Source: a virus
Strand: one strand, 5' to 3'
Length of the DNA: 41,923 nucleotides
IMG/VR virus record: IMGVR_UViG_3300017963_000421
Span: 1-41,923 of that record
Shown: piece after piece, positions 22,237 through 30,882 of the stretch
Numbering within the stretch: position 1 is the stretch's first letter
Layout of the letters: every line of letters starts with the position of its first letter
Program-made: the position numbers and the translations under genes
Notes under the pieces: generated by a model
The model's database searches: none
Seen by the model: the letters and a program-made list of their open reading frames with translations, nothing else
What the model was told of the DNA's origin: nothing

Positions 22237-23111
22237 TGCCGCGCGACCCATTAAAATCGATCATACTCGCGGAGCGCTTGAAGCGTTTCAAGCAAGAGCG
22301 CGTTACCGCCCGCACGCTCGAAGTATTGAGCCAAGACCGCCCGCCCGTGCCGAAGGCGCTTGCGACGCGATACTCGGCTTTTTTGACTCGAGCGCAAAAA
22401 GAGGTCAACCGGCGAATCCGCGAGATTTTGAACCCGCTGAAAAAGACTTTGTTCGAGCTACGACAAGACGCGCTTGACGACCTAATCACGGAGACCTTCA
22501 AGACCGCGCTCCGTGTCGAGGGCGTCATCGACAACTTTCTAAATCCCGAGCGCTTGGTCGTGGGAATCAACAAGCAAGGCAACGACATTGCCCTTTGGAA
22601 CGAGAAAAAGTTCGACAAAAAGAAGGTTTATAGGATTCTAGGAATCAACAACTTGCCCGCGGGCACCGAACTCGGCATCGTGAACGGTTGGACCGTCGAG
22701 AATCTCGAGCTGATAAAAAACGTGAACGTCGAGCAGTTGCAGAAAATAAAGGCGCTCCTCTACAGATCTTTAAGGGACGGCTCGCGCGCTTCCGACATTA
22801 CCCGAGCCATAGCCAAGATAATGAAGTCGAGCGTGAACCGCGCGTCGCTCATCGCCGTCGACCAAACGCTCAAACTAAACGGGCAACTTGACCGGGTCAA
22901 AAACGAAAACGCAGGTATCGAAAAGTATATTTGGCGGACAAGCAAAGACGAAGCCGTGAGAGCGAAACACCGAGCGCGTGAGGGCAAAAGCTACTTTTGG
23001 AGCAAGGGCCCCCCGGGCGGTCAGAATCCAGGTCAAGAGGTTCATTGTCGTTGCTCGTCCGAACCCGACTTAGAGCACCTTTTAGGTAAAGACTGGGACA
23101 AAGCCGCGTAA
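22236..23111 (+). CDS. Mu gpF/SPP1 gp7-like minor head protein
   Basis: 291 residues; TAATG overlap with the portal stop. The frame extends to 22113 but that part is Arg/His-rich shadow. The C-terminal third has RASLIAVDQTLKLNGQL, KYIWRTSKDEAVRAKHRAREGK and HCRCSSEP, the hallmark of the Phage_Mu_F family, including the D-x-x-V-R-x-x-H core and the paired cysteines. Family members are injected or internal head proteins made next to the portal. Confidence 0.9.
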   Translation: MPRDPLKSIILAERLKRFKQERVTARTLEVLSQDRPPVPKALATRYSAFLTRAQKEVNRRIREILNPLKKTLFELRQDALDDLITETFKTALRVEGVIDNFLNPERLVVGINKQGNDIALWNEKKFDKKKVYRILGINNLPAGTELGIVNGWTVENLELIKNVNVEQLQKIKALLYRSLRDGSRASDITRAIAKIMKSSVNRASLIAVDQTLKLNGQLDRVKNENAGIEKYIWRTSKDEAVRAKHRAREGKSYFWSKGPPGGQNPGQEVHCRCSSEPDLEHLLGKDWDKAA

Positions 23112-23203
23112 ACACTCGCCTTTTTCGTTGCAACTTTATTTCAATTACGTTACCACTGTAATTTTTTGTTGACTCTCGCCCCAAAAGCACTCATTTTTAA
23201 AGT
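23112..23203 (+). promoter_or_regulatory. AT-rich gap before capsid genes, possible late promoter
   Basis: A 92-bp non-coding gap in an otherwise gapless operon. TGTAAT at 23157-23162 matches a -10 at five of six positions, with only a weak TTTATT 16 bp upstream. A TTGACT at 23169 has no properly spaced -10. No hairpin terminator follows the preceding gene. A separate start for capsid transcription is plausible but weakly supported. Confidence 0.3.
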
Positions 23204-24439
23204 ATGGTCAAAAGGCTTCAAAGGTTCGATTCCGCGGACGCGCCCAAAAGATTCCAGCGCTTCGACTACTCAAACTTGAGCGATAAACCGACCCGAACAC
23301 CGCAAGGTTTCTTGCGCGTTTCGGGCAACTTGACCCGAACGGGCGTGCTCGAGTACAAGCGCGCCGACGGAACCACTTTTAAAGAGCTTCGCTTGCCCGA
23401 AGAAGTCTTCGACGCCGCGTCACTCGAGTCGCTCAAAGGCGCCCCGATTACCGACCTTCATATCGGCATGGTTACCCCGCAAAACGTCAAGAGCGTGCAA
23501 GTCGGCTTTGTCAAAGAAGATGTGCGAGAAGAGGCGCAGTTCGTTAAGGGCTCGCTCGTGATTCAGGACGAAAACGCGATCGCCCTCGTTGAAAAAGGCG
23601 ATCGGCGCGAGCTCTCGCCCGGTTACACGTGCTTCGTGGAAGACTCGCCCGGGGTCTACCAGGGCGAGCGCTACGACGGCATACAACGGGGCATCGTTTA
23701 CAATCACTTGGCTATTTTGCCGAAGGACGCAGGGCGATCGGGCAATGAAGTTGCCTTGCATATGGACGGAATCGAAGACGGCGCCGCCTTCCAAAGCGGC
23801 GAGCCGCCCGAGCATAAACCGAAAAAAGAGGTAAAAGGCATGAAAATCAAGATTCATTTGGATGGCGTCGAGTACGAGGTCGAAATCGCCGAGCCGCTCG
23901 CGGCCAACTTCAAGGCGGCGCTCGAGCGCTTGAAGCAAGAGCACAAAGACGGTAAAGAGCTCGTCGCCGAGCTCGAAGGGGAGCGCACAGCGAGCGAGAA
24001 AGAGGTCAAAGAGCTGAAAGAGAAGCTCGACGCCGCGCAGTCGCCCGAGCTGCTCGAGCAAGCGGTCAACGAGCGCGTTGACCTCGTGGAGCAAGTCAAG
24101 AAGCTCGACCCCGAAATCAAGACCGACGGCAAGACCGCGCGCGAGCTCAAAGTCGAGGCGCTCGCCAAGAGGGGCTACGAAAAAGAGGCCTTCGACGGGA
24201 AAGAGGACTCTTTCGTCAATGGAGTCTTCGCAGCGGAATCCCGCAAAGAGCCGGCGACCGACACCGCCGGCGACACCGACACCGGCGACGAAGGCGCGCG
24301 CAGCGTGGGCGCGGACCCGAAACCGAAGGCGGACGCCGCCGACGACACGCCCGACACCGCGCGCGAGCGCATGATGGAACGCAATCGGAAATTGTACGAA
24401 AAACGCTTGGACGCGTCGAAAGAGACGGCCGAAGCTTAA
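23204..24439 (+). CDS. Prohead protease/scaffold fusion (DUF2213 type)
   Basis: 411 residues. Residues 30-200 (TPQGFLRVSGNLTRTGVLEY, PITDLHIGMV, RELSPGYTCF, GIVYNHLAILP) fit DUF2213, a family thought to be a divergent prohead protease. Residues about 213-411 are a beta segment followed by a long coiled coil and a disordered acidic tail, typical of a scaffold. An in-frame ATG at 23840 has AGAGGT nine bases upstream and would make the scaffold part alone, as in lambda C/Nu3. It precedes cement and capsid genes, the usual order. Confidence 0.8.
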   Translation: MVKRLQRFDSADAPKRFQRFDYSNLSDKPTRTPQGFLRVSGNLTRTGVLEYKRADGTTFKELRLPEEVFDAASLESLKGAPITDLHIGMVTPQNVKSVQVGFVKEDVREEAQFVKGSLVIQDENAIALVEKGDRRELSPGYTCFVEDSPGVYQGERYDGIQRGIVYNHLAILPKDAGRSGNEVALHMDGIEDGAAFQSGEPPEHKPKKEVKGMKIKIHLDGVEYEVEIAEPLAANFKAALERLKQEHKDGKELVAELEGERTASEKEVKELKEKLDAAQSPELLEQAVNERVDLVEQVKKLDPEIKTDGKTARELKVEALAKRGYEKEAFDGKEDSFVNGVFAAESRKEPATDTAGDTDTGDEGARSVGADPKPKADAADDTPDTARERMMERNRKLYEKRLDASKETAEA

Positions 24440-24449
24440 ACCCAAGAAG

Positions 24450-24466
24450 GAGCCCCACGAGGGCTC
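24450..24466 (+). other. Small RNA hairpin before the cement gene
   Basis: GAGCCC, loop CACGA, GGGCTC: a 6-bp stem in the 43-bp gap between the protease/scaffold and cement genes. One AAGGAG lies at its left foot and another AAGGAG just after it, the latter being the cement ribosome site. No T run follows, so it is not a terminator; it may be a transcript-processing or translation-control element. Confidence 0.35.
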
Positions 24467-24482
24467 TAAGGAGATTGAAAAA

Positions 24483-25616
24483 ATGTCTCAAACATCCGTA
24501 GCAGACCAGCCGGCTCGAGCGTATGAGGGAAAAGTTCACGCGTCCGGCGAATATCCCACCACTTTCGAAAGCTTGCTAGGAAGCGGCGAAATCCCCTTCG
24601 GCAAAGCGGTGTCAATCTATGCCGACAACGAGGTCTCCCTAGGTAATCAGCGCTGTAAGTTGCCGACCTCGGGAGACCAAGGGCCCGCGAAGAAAGCATG
24701 CGACGCGGAGACCTACGCGCTCGTAGACGGTGACGCTTTCGTGCTCGACGTTGACAACGTAGGAAACGCCACCATCACTTTCAACGCAGCGGCGGGGTCC
24801 CAAACTTCAAGCAATTCTTGGCCGCTCAGTGACCAAGACGGGCTCAAAGATAGCGTGGTCGTGGACGGCGGCGCTGCGCAGGTCGTCACGTATCCGGCGT
24901 CGACAACCACGGCTTTGCAAGTGGCCGCGGCTTTGAACGCGCAGGTAGAAGGCGCCTCGTTTACCGTCGTCGGCTCGGATGTCGTTGGAACTTCCGACAC
25001 CGAAGGCACGGGCTCGAGTATCGCGATCACGCCCGTCGATTCCGGCACGACTTGGGCGACCGCGGTAGCGGGCACCGGCGACGCGGTGAACGCGGACGCG
25101 GTGACCGCGGCCGAAATCGAGACTCTTATCGAGGGCGACAGTACCGCGCTCGTGAGCGTTTCCGGTGGCGTGCCAACCATTCAGTCGCCCACTTACGGGA
25201 CAGGCTCGGAACTCGATTTCATTTCGGGCACAATGCTCGCCAAGCTCGGTCTCAGCGTCGAGACCATTTCCGCGCCGTCCGCCGGTGACCTGGCGCCTAC
25301 CAATTTCCGAGGCATCGCGATCGCGGACGTGACCAAAGAGCCGATCGCGTCCACTTACGGCGGTTACGCTGACAAGGATTCGGTCACCGTCATGCGCAAG
25401 GGCTTGGTTTGGGTCGTGTCCGCGGACGCAGTTGACGACTTGAGCAAAGGCGTATACGTGCGCTATCAGAACGGCGCCGCGGCGCCAGCGAACACGCTTG
25501 GCTCGTTTCGAGCCACGGCGAACGCCGACTATCAACTCATGACAGGTATGCAGTGGAAGGCGTCCGAAACAATCGGGTCCGTTTACTACGGCTTGCTCGA
25601 AGTCAACTTGCCGTAA
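24483..25616 (+). CDS. Capsid cement/decoration-like protein with inserted domain
   Basis: 377 residues. The ends (QPARAYEGKVHASGEY, IPFGKAVSIY, and near 270-377 DLAPTNFRGIAI...VWVVSADAV...MKASETIGSVYYGLLEVN-like strands) resemble phage structural cement proteins that bind the capsid lattice. Residues about 75-240 are an insertion of repetitive beta sequence rich in Thr/Ala/Gly/Val, like the adhesin-type domains found in phage tail proteins. It directly precedes the major capsid gene. The insertion makes it longer than usual for the family and probably protrudes from the shell. Confidence 0.62.
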   Translation: MSQTSVADQPARAYEGKVHASGEYPTTFESLLGSGEIPFGKAVSIYADNEVSLGNQRCKLPTSGDQGPAKKACDAETYALVDGDAFVLDVDNVGNATITFNAAAGSQTSSNSWPLSDQDGLKDSVVVDGGAAQVVTYPASTTTALQVAAALNAQVEGASFTVVGSDVVGTSDTEGTGSSIAITPVDSGTTWATAVAGTGDAVNADAVTAAEIETLIEGDSTALVSVSGGVPTIQSPTYGTGSELDFISGTMLAKLGLSVETISAPSAGDLAPTNFRGIAIADVTKEPIASTYGGYADKDSVTVMRKGLVWVVSADAVDDLSKGVYVRYQNGAAAPANTLGSFRATANADYQLMTGMQWKASETIGSVYYGLLEVNLP

Positions 25617-25630
25617 AAGGAGCAAAGAAA

Positions 25631-26569
25631 ATGAACTACTTGGCTACAATTTTGATGGCGATCGGGCTCCGAATGGACGCGAAGTTCAACGCGGTGCTCG
25701 AGAAGCAACTCGAGTACGTTAAAACAAAGACCTATGACGTGCTCTATCCGGAGCTGAAAGGGCGGCTCTACTGTCCGGTTTCAAACGAAGCCGACCCGGG
25801 CGCGGAAACGATCGCTTACCGACAGTGGGACGAGTTCGGCATGGCTCAAATCATTTCGAACTATGCGGATGACCTTCCGCTTATTGATGCGCTAGTCGAA
25901 GAATTCCAGCAAAAAGTCAAGGGGCTCGGCGCGGCGTATCAATATTCACTTCAAGACTTGCGACGGTCAGCGATGGCGAACTCGCGGCTTGACCAGCGCA
26001 GGGCAAACGCGGCGCGCAAGGCGATCGAACTGCAGATCGACGCGATCGCCGCACTCGGAAACGCGAACGCAGGTCTGACCGGTATCGCGAATAACGCGAA
26101 CGTTTCCCTTGTTTCGCCCGTGACGGGGACTTGGTCCACGGCCACCGGCGAGCAGATGGTCGCTGATATGATGCACTTCGCGAGCTCGATCGTGATTGCC
26201 AACAAAGAGACCATCATCCCTGATACTGTCATTCTCGATGTCACGAATTACAACAGATTCGCGAATAAGCGTATCAGTACGACCGGCGACACGAACACGA
26301 CCGCGCTTCAAGCGTTTCTCGCTTCGAGTCCTTACATTAAAAATGTGGGCTCGTGGTACAAGCTCGGGACCGCGGACGCTGCCGGCACCGGCCCGCGGGC
26401 GATTTGCTACAAGCGAGACCCCGAAGTGCTCACGCTCGAAGTACCGCAGGAATTCGAGCAGTTGCCGCCCCAAAACAAGAATCTCGCTTTCCAAGTGCCC
26501 GTGCATGCGAGAACGGGCGGCGTGATCGTCTACTACCCGATCGGTATGGGGTATATGGACGGGCTCTAA
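25631..26569 (+). CDS. Major capsid protein (DUF2184 family)
   Basis: 312 residues from the ATG at 25631 behind AAAAGGAGC; the open frame back to 25553 lies over the cement gene. Early segment YDVLYPELKGRLYCPVSNE, then ETIAYRQWDEFGMAQI, the long SRLDQRRANAARKAIELQ helix, 'PDTVILDVTNYNRFA' and the ending VHARTGGVIVYYPIGMGYMDG are the DUF2184 HK97-fold capsid pattern. Strong ribosome site and position after protease/scaffold agree. Confidence 0.9.
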   Translation: MNYLATILMAIGLRMDAKFNAVLEKQLEYVKTKTYDVLYPELKGRLYCPVSNEADPGAETIAYRQWDEFGMAQIISNYADDLPLIDALVEEFQQKVKGLGAAYQYSLQDLRRSAMANSRLDQRRANAARKAIELQIDAIAALGNANAGLTGIANNANVSLVSPVTGTWSTATGEQMVADMMHFASSIVIANKETIIPDTVILDVTNYNRFANKRISTTGDTNTTALQAFLASSPYIKNVGSWYKLGTADAAGTGPRAICYKRDPEVLTLEVPQEFEQLPPQNKNLAFQVPVHARTGGVIVYYPIGMGYMDGL

Positions 26570-26609
26570 GCCCTACAGCGCAACGATAAAGGAAAGGATA
26601 GCAAGGACC

Positions 26610-27011
26610 ATGAGCAGCAAAGATAAAAACCTAGTGATCGAGAATACGCGGCCTTCTATGGTGCAACTGCCCGGTTTTCCGAGCAAGGACCCAAAGTTGG
26701 CCGCGGGTCTCGCCCTCTTGCCAGGCGAGAACAATGTTCCCGAGTGGTACTGGAGGAAGTGCTTGACGGTGAAGTGCGTGAAGATCTGGCACTTGTCCGA
26801 GATTTTGAAGGACAAGGGGGCGGGCACCGCCAAGCCGCTCGACGCCGGTCTCGACAGCTTGACCAAAGTCGAGGCTAACACGCGGATTTTCAAGTGCGGA
26901 AGCGTCAAGCTCTTGCGTGATTGGGCGGACAAGACCGAGAGCTCGGAGCTCAAGAAAGCGTGCGACGATCGCATCAATGACTTGATAAAGTCGGAAGGTG
27001 ACGACGCTTGA
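26610..27011 (+). CDS. Head-associated hypothetical protein
   Basis: 133 residues; GGAAAGGATAGCAA precedes the ATG, the same 14-mer found before the tail chaperone gene. Residues 5-55 (ENTRPSMVQLPG, LLPGENNVPEWYW) resemble a short domain common in phage proteins just downstream of DUF2184 capsids. The rest is lysine/aspartate-rich helix. Probably a structural or assembly protein of the head. Confidence 0.5.
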   Translation: MSSKDKNLVIENTRPSMVQLPGFPSKDPKLAAGLALLPGENNVPEWYWRKCLTVKCVKIWHLSEILKDKGAGTAKPLDAGLDSLTKVEANTRIFKCGSVKLLRDWADKTESSELKKACDDRINDLIKSEGDDA

Positions 27012-27292
27012 CGGTGACTCTCCAAAGCTTTGTTCAGAACTTCCCCGAGTTCAACAAAACGGATAGGACACTTGTGCAGAAGAAGCTCGACACCGCGTTC
27101 AATCTGATTGACCCGGGCGCTTGGGGAAGTAAGGCCGACACCGGCCAGATGTACTTGGCCGCGCATCTACTCACGGCCACGCCAGAAGGGGAACAAGCCC
27201 GCTTGAAGAAAGAGAACAGGGTCACCACTTATTGGATCGAGTACGAGCGTTTGAGAAAGGCCGCGGTCATGGGACTGGGAAGGGTGATTTGA
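27008..27292 (+). CDS. Head-tail connector (DUF4054-like)
   Basis: 94 residues, TTG start overlapping the previous stop as TTGA, with GGAAGGTG upstream; a GTG two codons on is the alternative. FVQNFPEFNKTD, helices, WGSKADTGQMYLAAHLLT fit the head-completion adaptor fold of DUF4054/gp6-like proteins, which bind below the portal. Confidence 0.65.
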   Translation: MTVTLQSFVQNFPEFNKTDRTLVQKKLDTAFNLIDPGAWGSKADTGQMYLAAHLLTATPEGEQARLKKENRVTTYWIEYERLRKAAVMGLGRVI

Positions 27293-27777
27293 TGGCGCGA
27301 ACGCCTCTAAAAGTAACGACTCGCGTCATCGACAAAGATCGTGGATGGAAACGCGTGCTGAAAGAGGCGAGCATCAAAAAACACGTGGTCGTAGGAATCC
27401 GCGGAGATGACGACCCGCGCACCGGCGACGCCTTGGGCAATGTGGAGCTTGGCGCTATTCACGAGTTCGGGCTCGGAAACGTTCCCGAGCGCTCTTTCAT
27501 CCGAGACCCCGTTGACGCGAACTTGAACAAGTATCGCCCTTTGACCAAGGCGCTCGGGCGCAAGGTGTATTCGCTCAAGCTGTCGCTGACCCAAGCGCTA
27601 AACGTGCTCGGGTTGAAAGCTCAAGCTGACATGCGCAACGCGATCACACGGGGAATCGCGCCCGGTCTAAAGCCCGCCACCAAGGCGCAAAAAAGGAAGA
27701 AGGGAAAACCTAAAAACACGCCGCTCATTCTTACCGGTCAGTTGAAAAGCGCCATTACCTACAAAGTGACGAGATGA
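27292..27777 (+). CDS. Neck/tail completion protein (HK97 gp10/Mu gpG-like)
   Basis: 161 residues from the ATG at 27292 (TGATG overlap). HVVVGIRGDD, NVELGAIHEFGLGNVPERSFIRD is the signature of small phage neck proteins: a beta strand, the 'A.IHEFG...PERPF.R' loop and long helices. The basic C-terminus (KAQKRKKGKPKNTPLILTG) is also typical. It should cap or connect the neck. Confidence 0.75.
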   Translation: MARTPLKVTTRVIDKDRGWKRVLKEASIKKHVVVGIRGDDDPRTGDALGNVELGAIHEFGLGNVPERSFIRDPVDANLNKYRPLTKALGRKVYSLKLSLTQALNVLGLKAQADMRNAITRGIAPGLKPATKAQKRKKGKPKNTPLILTGQLKSAITYKVTR

Positions 27778-28400
27778 CCGGGCGTTTTGAACATCCCGAC
27801 CTTGACAAGAAGATGGAAGCCGTCCGTGATTGGCTCGCTTGGTGCTCGGACTCCAATATCATTTGGATAGACCAAAAAGACGGCGGCAACTTCCGCAAAG
27901 CGAACCGCGTTTGGGGCGAACTTCGCCCGCGTCAAATCACGAGACAAGGTACGGACGAAATCCGCCACGAAGACGTCGACAATCAAGCGGGCGACGCGGA
28001 GTTCCCGCGGCAAGACGTTCTCATTGCATGGCGCCAAATCGCTTTTGAGCTGCGCATGCGGTCACGAGACCAGGAACACCGGCAAAGCGCATGGTATGCG
28101 GGCGCTCGAGCGGAAACGCGTTCAAGTCACCGCTATGGGCGCGACAGGTGGCTCGAGCCTAACGACATGTCTTTCGCCGACGCCGACGCCTTGGTCAATA
28201 TGCCGGATACAATCGAATGGGATGACCGAATCGAAGACGTCGCGAACTGGGAGTTTCGATTAAACACCTTTTTGTGCGACCGTGACGCGGCCGCCATCGG
28301 TACTTGGATCGAACACGTAGAGGTAACGAGCAGACTACGCAACGCGGGCGGGGAACTCCTTGACGCGTCGCTACAACTAAATGAGGAGTTGATGCCATGA
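27774..28400 (+). CDS. Neck/tail terminator protein (LIC_12616-like)
   Basis: 208 residues, ATGA overlaps on both sides. An N-terminal helix (WLAWCSDSNIIWIDQ), a middle strand region with FELRMRSRDQEHRQSAWYAG, and EVTSRLRNAGGELLDASLQLNEELMP at the end resemble the LIC_12616 family that sits before DUF3383 sheaths in myovirus clusters and is thought to terminate the tail tube. Confidence 0.65.
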   Translation: MTGRFEHPDLDKKMEAVRDWLAWCSDSNIIWIDQKDGGNFRKANRVWGELRPRQITRQGTDEIRHEDVDNQAGDAEFPRQDVLIAWRQIAFELRMRSRDQEHRQSAWYAGARAETRSSHRYGRDRWLEPNDMSFADADALVNMPDTIEWDDRIEDVANWEFRLNTFLCDRDAAAIGTWIEHVEVTSRLRNAGGELLDASLQLNEELMP

Positions 28401-29740
28401 CGACATTGAGCAATATTGTCAACGTCGTGATAACGAGCGAAGGCCGCGGCGTGACGAGGCGATCTTTCGGGATTCCCCTTGTGATAGGCAAGCACGACGC
28501 CTACGGTGACCGTTATCGCGTTTATAACATGGGAACCGCGCCCGCCGACCTCGTGGCCGACGGAATTGTCGCGGACAGTCCCATACATCGGGCGGTTTCT
28601 GCGCTCGCGAGGAACACGCCGAAGGCGCGTCAAGTCGCCGTAGGGCGTCTTGTTGACGACTTCGACCACACTTTCGAAATCACAGTCAATGCCGCGGCCG
28701 CGGTCGAAGGCAAAGAGGTAAGTTTTAGCGTCATCGCACCTAATGGTGGGGCGACAACTGAAATCAGCTACACCGTATTAAGCGGAGACACGCCGACCGA
28801 CATAGCCACGGCCTTGGCGGCGTTGATCACTGCGGTCACGAATCTCACGGCGACGTCAGCGGCCGCGGTAGTCAGTTGCGCCGCTGACAATCCAAATGAG
28901 CAATGGTACGTCAGCGGCTTGAACTTGCTCGACTTCGGCTTCGAAGACACCACGATCGACAGTTCGCTCGTCACGGAACTCGGCGAAATCGACGCGCTTT
29001 ATCCGCACTGGTATGGGCTCATTTTGGCGGACCCGAATTCAAAGGCCCGCGTCACCGCTCTCGCCGCCCAAGTCGAGACAATGGAGCGCATCTTCGGCTA
29101 CACCACGCACGACACCGAAGTCGGCAATGGCACGAGCACGACCGACGTCTTCTACACCTTGAATGCCGCGCAGTACTTCAGGACTTACGGTATCTACAGC
29201 GGAGACCAGGGCAAGCACGCCGGGGCCGTTTGGATGGGCAACCGGTTCCCCATTGACCCGGGCGGCTCCACGTGGGCCTACAAGGCGCTCTCGGGCGTGA
29301 TCGTGGACGAGCTCACGGCGTCCTTCACCGATGCCGTCTTCGCCAAGAAGGGCAACTACTACCAAGAGATCGCGGGATTGCCCGTGACCTATGATGGTAA
29401 GATGGCCGCCGGCGAATGGATCGACGTGATTCGCGGGCGCGACTGGACCGTCGCGCGCTTGCGCGAGCGAATCTTCGGGCTTTTCGCGAATACGCCGAAG
29501 GTGCCCTTCACCGACCCGGGCGTCGACCAAGTGGTCGTGCAAGTCGAAGCGCAGATGGAAGAAGGCATCGGAGCCACTTACTTGGCCGCGGACCCCGAGC
29601 CCGTGGTCACTGCGCCACTAGTGGCGGACGTGCCGAAGGACAGCAAGATCGCGCGGACGCTGCCCGACGTCAACTTCGAAGCAACGCTCGCGGGAGCTAT
29701 TCACATCGTTGACCCGCTCAACGGCGTTATTAAGGTATAG
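28397..29740 (+). CDS. Contractile tail sheath protein (DUF3383)
   Basis: 447 residues. Begins MTTLSNIVNVVITSE and has the usual order: RSFGIPLVIG, VAVGRLVDDF, an inserted beta domain at about 95-175, then DLDA-type HWYGLILADPNSK, AAQVETMERIFGYTT, HAGAVWMGNRFPIDPGGSTWAYK, IDVIRGRDWTVARLRERIFGL, and a C-terminal strand domain (GAIHIVDPLNGVIKV). This is the DUF3383 sheath family and establishes contractile tail morphology. Confidence 0.92.
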   Translation: MTTLSNIVNVVITSEGRGVTRRSFGIPLVIGKHDAYGDRYRVYNMGTAPADLVADGIVADSPIHRAVSALARNTPKARQVAVGRLVDDFDHTFEITVNAAAAVEGKEVSFSVIAPNGGATTEISYTVLSGDTPTDIATALAALITAVTNLTATSAAAVVSCAADNPNEQWYVSGLNLLDFGFEDTTIDSSLVTELGEIDALYPHWYGLILADPNSKARVTALAAQVETMERIFGYTTHDTEVGNGTSTTDVFYTLNAAQYFRTYGIYSGDQGKHAGAVWMGNRFPIDPGGSTWAYKALSGVIVDELTASFTDAVFAKKGNYYQEIAGLPVTYDGKMAAGEWIDVIRGRDWTVARLRERIFGLFANTPKVPFTDPGVDQVVVQVEAQMEEGIGATYLAADPEPVVTAPLVADVPKDSKIARTLPDVNFEATLAGAIHIVDPLNGVIKV

Positions 29741-29748
29741 GTGACACC

Positions 29749-30189
29749 ATGAGCAACCAAGTCAAAGTCTACAACGCTGACGAAGTCACGGTCGTCTTGG
29801 GGCCCGCTCTCATCGATAGCGGTCTCGCCGACGGGGAGTTCGTCCGAGTCGAGCAAGAGAGCGACGACACCGTCGACGTCGTGGGCGTCGACGGGGAAGT
29901 GTCGGTTAGCCGAACGAACGACAAGCGAACCGACATCACGATCATTGTGATGAGTACGTCGACCGGCAACGATCAACTTTCGATTCTCTCGAACTTGCTT
30001 AGAACGGCGCCCGGCATGGTCGGCGGTATTGTGCCCTTGAAGATCAAAGACCGCAACGGGCGCGCGCTCTACACCGCGGAAAACGCTTGGATCAAGAAGC
30101 CACCAGATGTTGCTTTTGACCGGCAAGCTACCCCGCGCGAGTGGACCATCCGAGCGGCTCACCTGATACGCTTCGACGGCGGAAACTAG
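29749..30189 (+). CDS. Tail tube protein (DUF3277)
   Basis: 146 residues of mostly beta structure. MSNQVKVYNADEVTVVLGP, VDGEVSVSRTNDKRTDITIIVMSTSTGNDQL and the DRNGRALYTAENAWIKKPP strand fit the DUF3277 tail tube fold, a hexamer ring inside the sheath. Placed directly after the sheath as expected. Confidence 0.88.
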   Translation: MSNQVKVYNADEVTVVLGPALIDSGLADGEFVRVEQESDDTVDVVGVDGEVSVSRTNDKRTDITIIVMSTSTGNDQLSILSNLLRTAPGMVGGIVPLKIKDRNGRALYTAENAWIKKPPDVAFDRQATPREWTIRAAHLIRFDGGN

Positions 30190-30214
30190 CGCGCAACTAG
30201 GAAAGGATAGCAAA

Positions 30215-30766
30215 ATGCTCGAAACCAAAGAAAGAACCATCGATGGGTATGACTTCAAGTATTACCCGTTAATGGCGACGCCCGCGCGTGAGCTTCTCGA
30301 CAAGCTCATTCGCATGTTCGGCCCGTCTATCGCGGCCGCTGTCGAGGGGCTCGAAGGCGCGGACGTCGGTGTTGACATGAAAGTCACCGACATCCTTGGA
30401 TCGGCTATGGGCTCGATCGGTGGCTCCCTGCGAGAAATCGCGGGAGCCGTTCAACCCGCCTTTCACCACAAGCTTGTCGAGGACCTTGGGAAGCAAACGG
30501 AGTGGCGAAACGAAGAAGGAAACTTCGTGCCTTTGAAGAAAGACATGCGCGAAGTGCTTTTCGCCACGAATTTACTGACCGAATTCAAATGGATCGCGTT
30601 CTGCTTGGAGGTGCAGTTTTCCGATTTTTTCGGGCTATTTCAGACTCTAGCGGGTCAAGCGGTGGCGTTGCGAGCGATGGCGAACGAGTCGAGATCAAAA
30701 TCCCAAAGGGGCTCGACTGGAATATCCAACGAGTCGCCGCCGACGATCGCTACAGTAGCGGATTGA
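30215..30766 (+). CDS. Tail assembly chaperone, upstream frame
   Basis: 183 residues; GGAAAGGATAGCAA lies ahead of the ATG. Helical protein with the opening TIDGYDFKYYPLMATPARELLDKL, typical of chaperones between tube and tape measure genes. At residues 137-139 the codons GAT TTT TTC contain the heptamer T TTT TTC, and a second frame lacking a credible start continues downstream, so part of the ribosomes probably shift by -1 to make a 222-residue fusion. Confidence 0.75.
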   Translation: MLETKERTIDGYDFKYYPLMATPARELLDKLIRMFGPSIAAAVEGLEGADVGVDMKVTDILGSAMGSIGGSLREIAGAVQPAFHHKLVEDLGKQTEWRNEEGNFVPLKKDMREVLFATNLLTEFKWIAFCLEVQFSDFFGLFQTLAGQAVALRAMANESRSKSQRGSTGISNESPPTIATVAD

Positions 30767-30882
30767 TCGAGATTCAAACACTGTGGAGCCTAGGCGACAT
30801 ATACCGCGCGCATCAAACGCTCGACGCACTTGACGAAGCGCACGCGCGGTACTTGAGAGACAATAAGCCGCGGGGTAAGTAA
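30631..30882 (+). CDS. Tail assembly chaperone, -1 frameshift extension
   Basis: 83 codons in the -1 frame after the slippery heptamer at 30625-30631. The segment from VEIKIPKGLDWNIQRVAADD to TLWSLGDIYRAHQTLDALDE looks like a true domain but overlaps the 0-frame end by 136 bp and has no start codon with a ribosome site before the conserved-looking part; the TTG at 30763 lies too late. Its TAA overlaps the tape measure ATG as TAATG. Fusion by programmed frameshifting, as in lambda G/GT, is the best explanation. Confidence 0.6.
   Translation, partial: RAISDSSGSSGGVASDGERVEIKIPKGLDWNIQRVAADDRYSSGLIEIQTLWSLGDIYRAHQTLDALDEAHARYLRDNKPRGK

Noticed and set aside
23420-24445. 341-codon leftward open frame
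   Set aside because: Antisense to the DUF2213 protease/scaffold gene.
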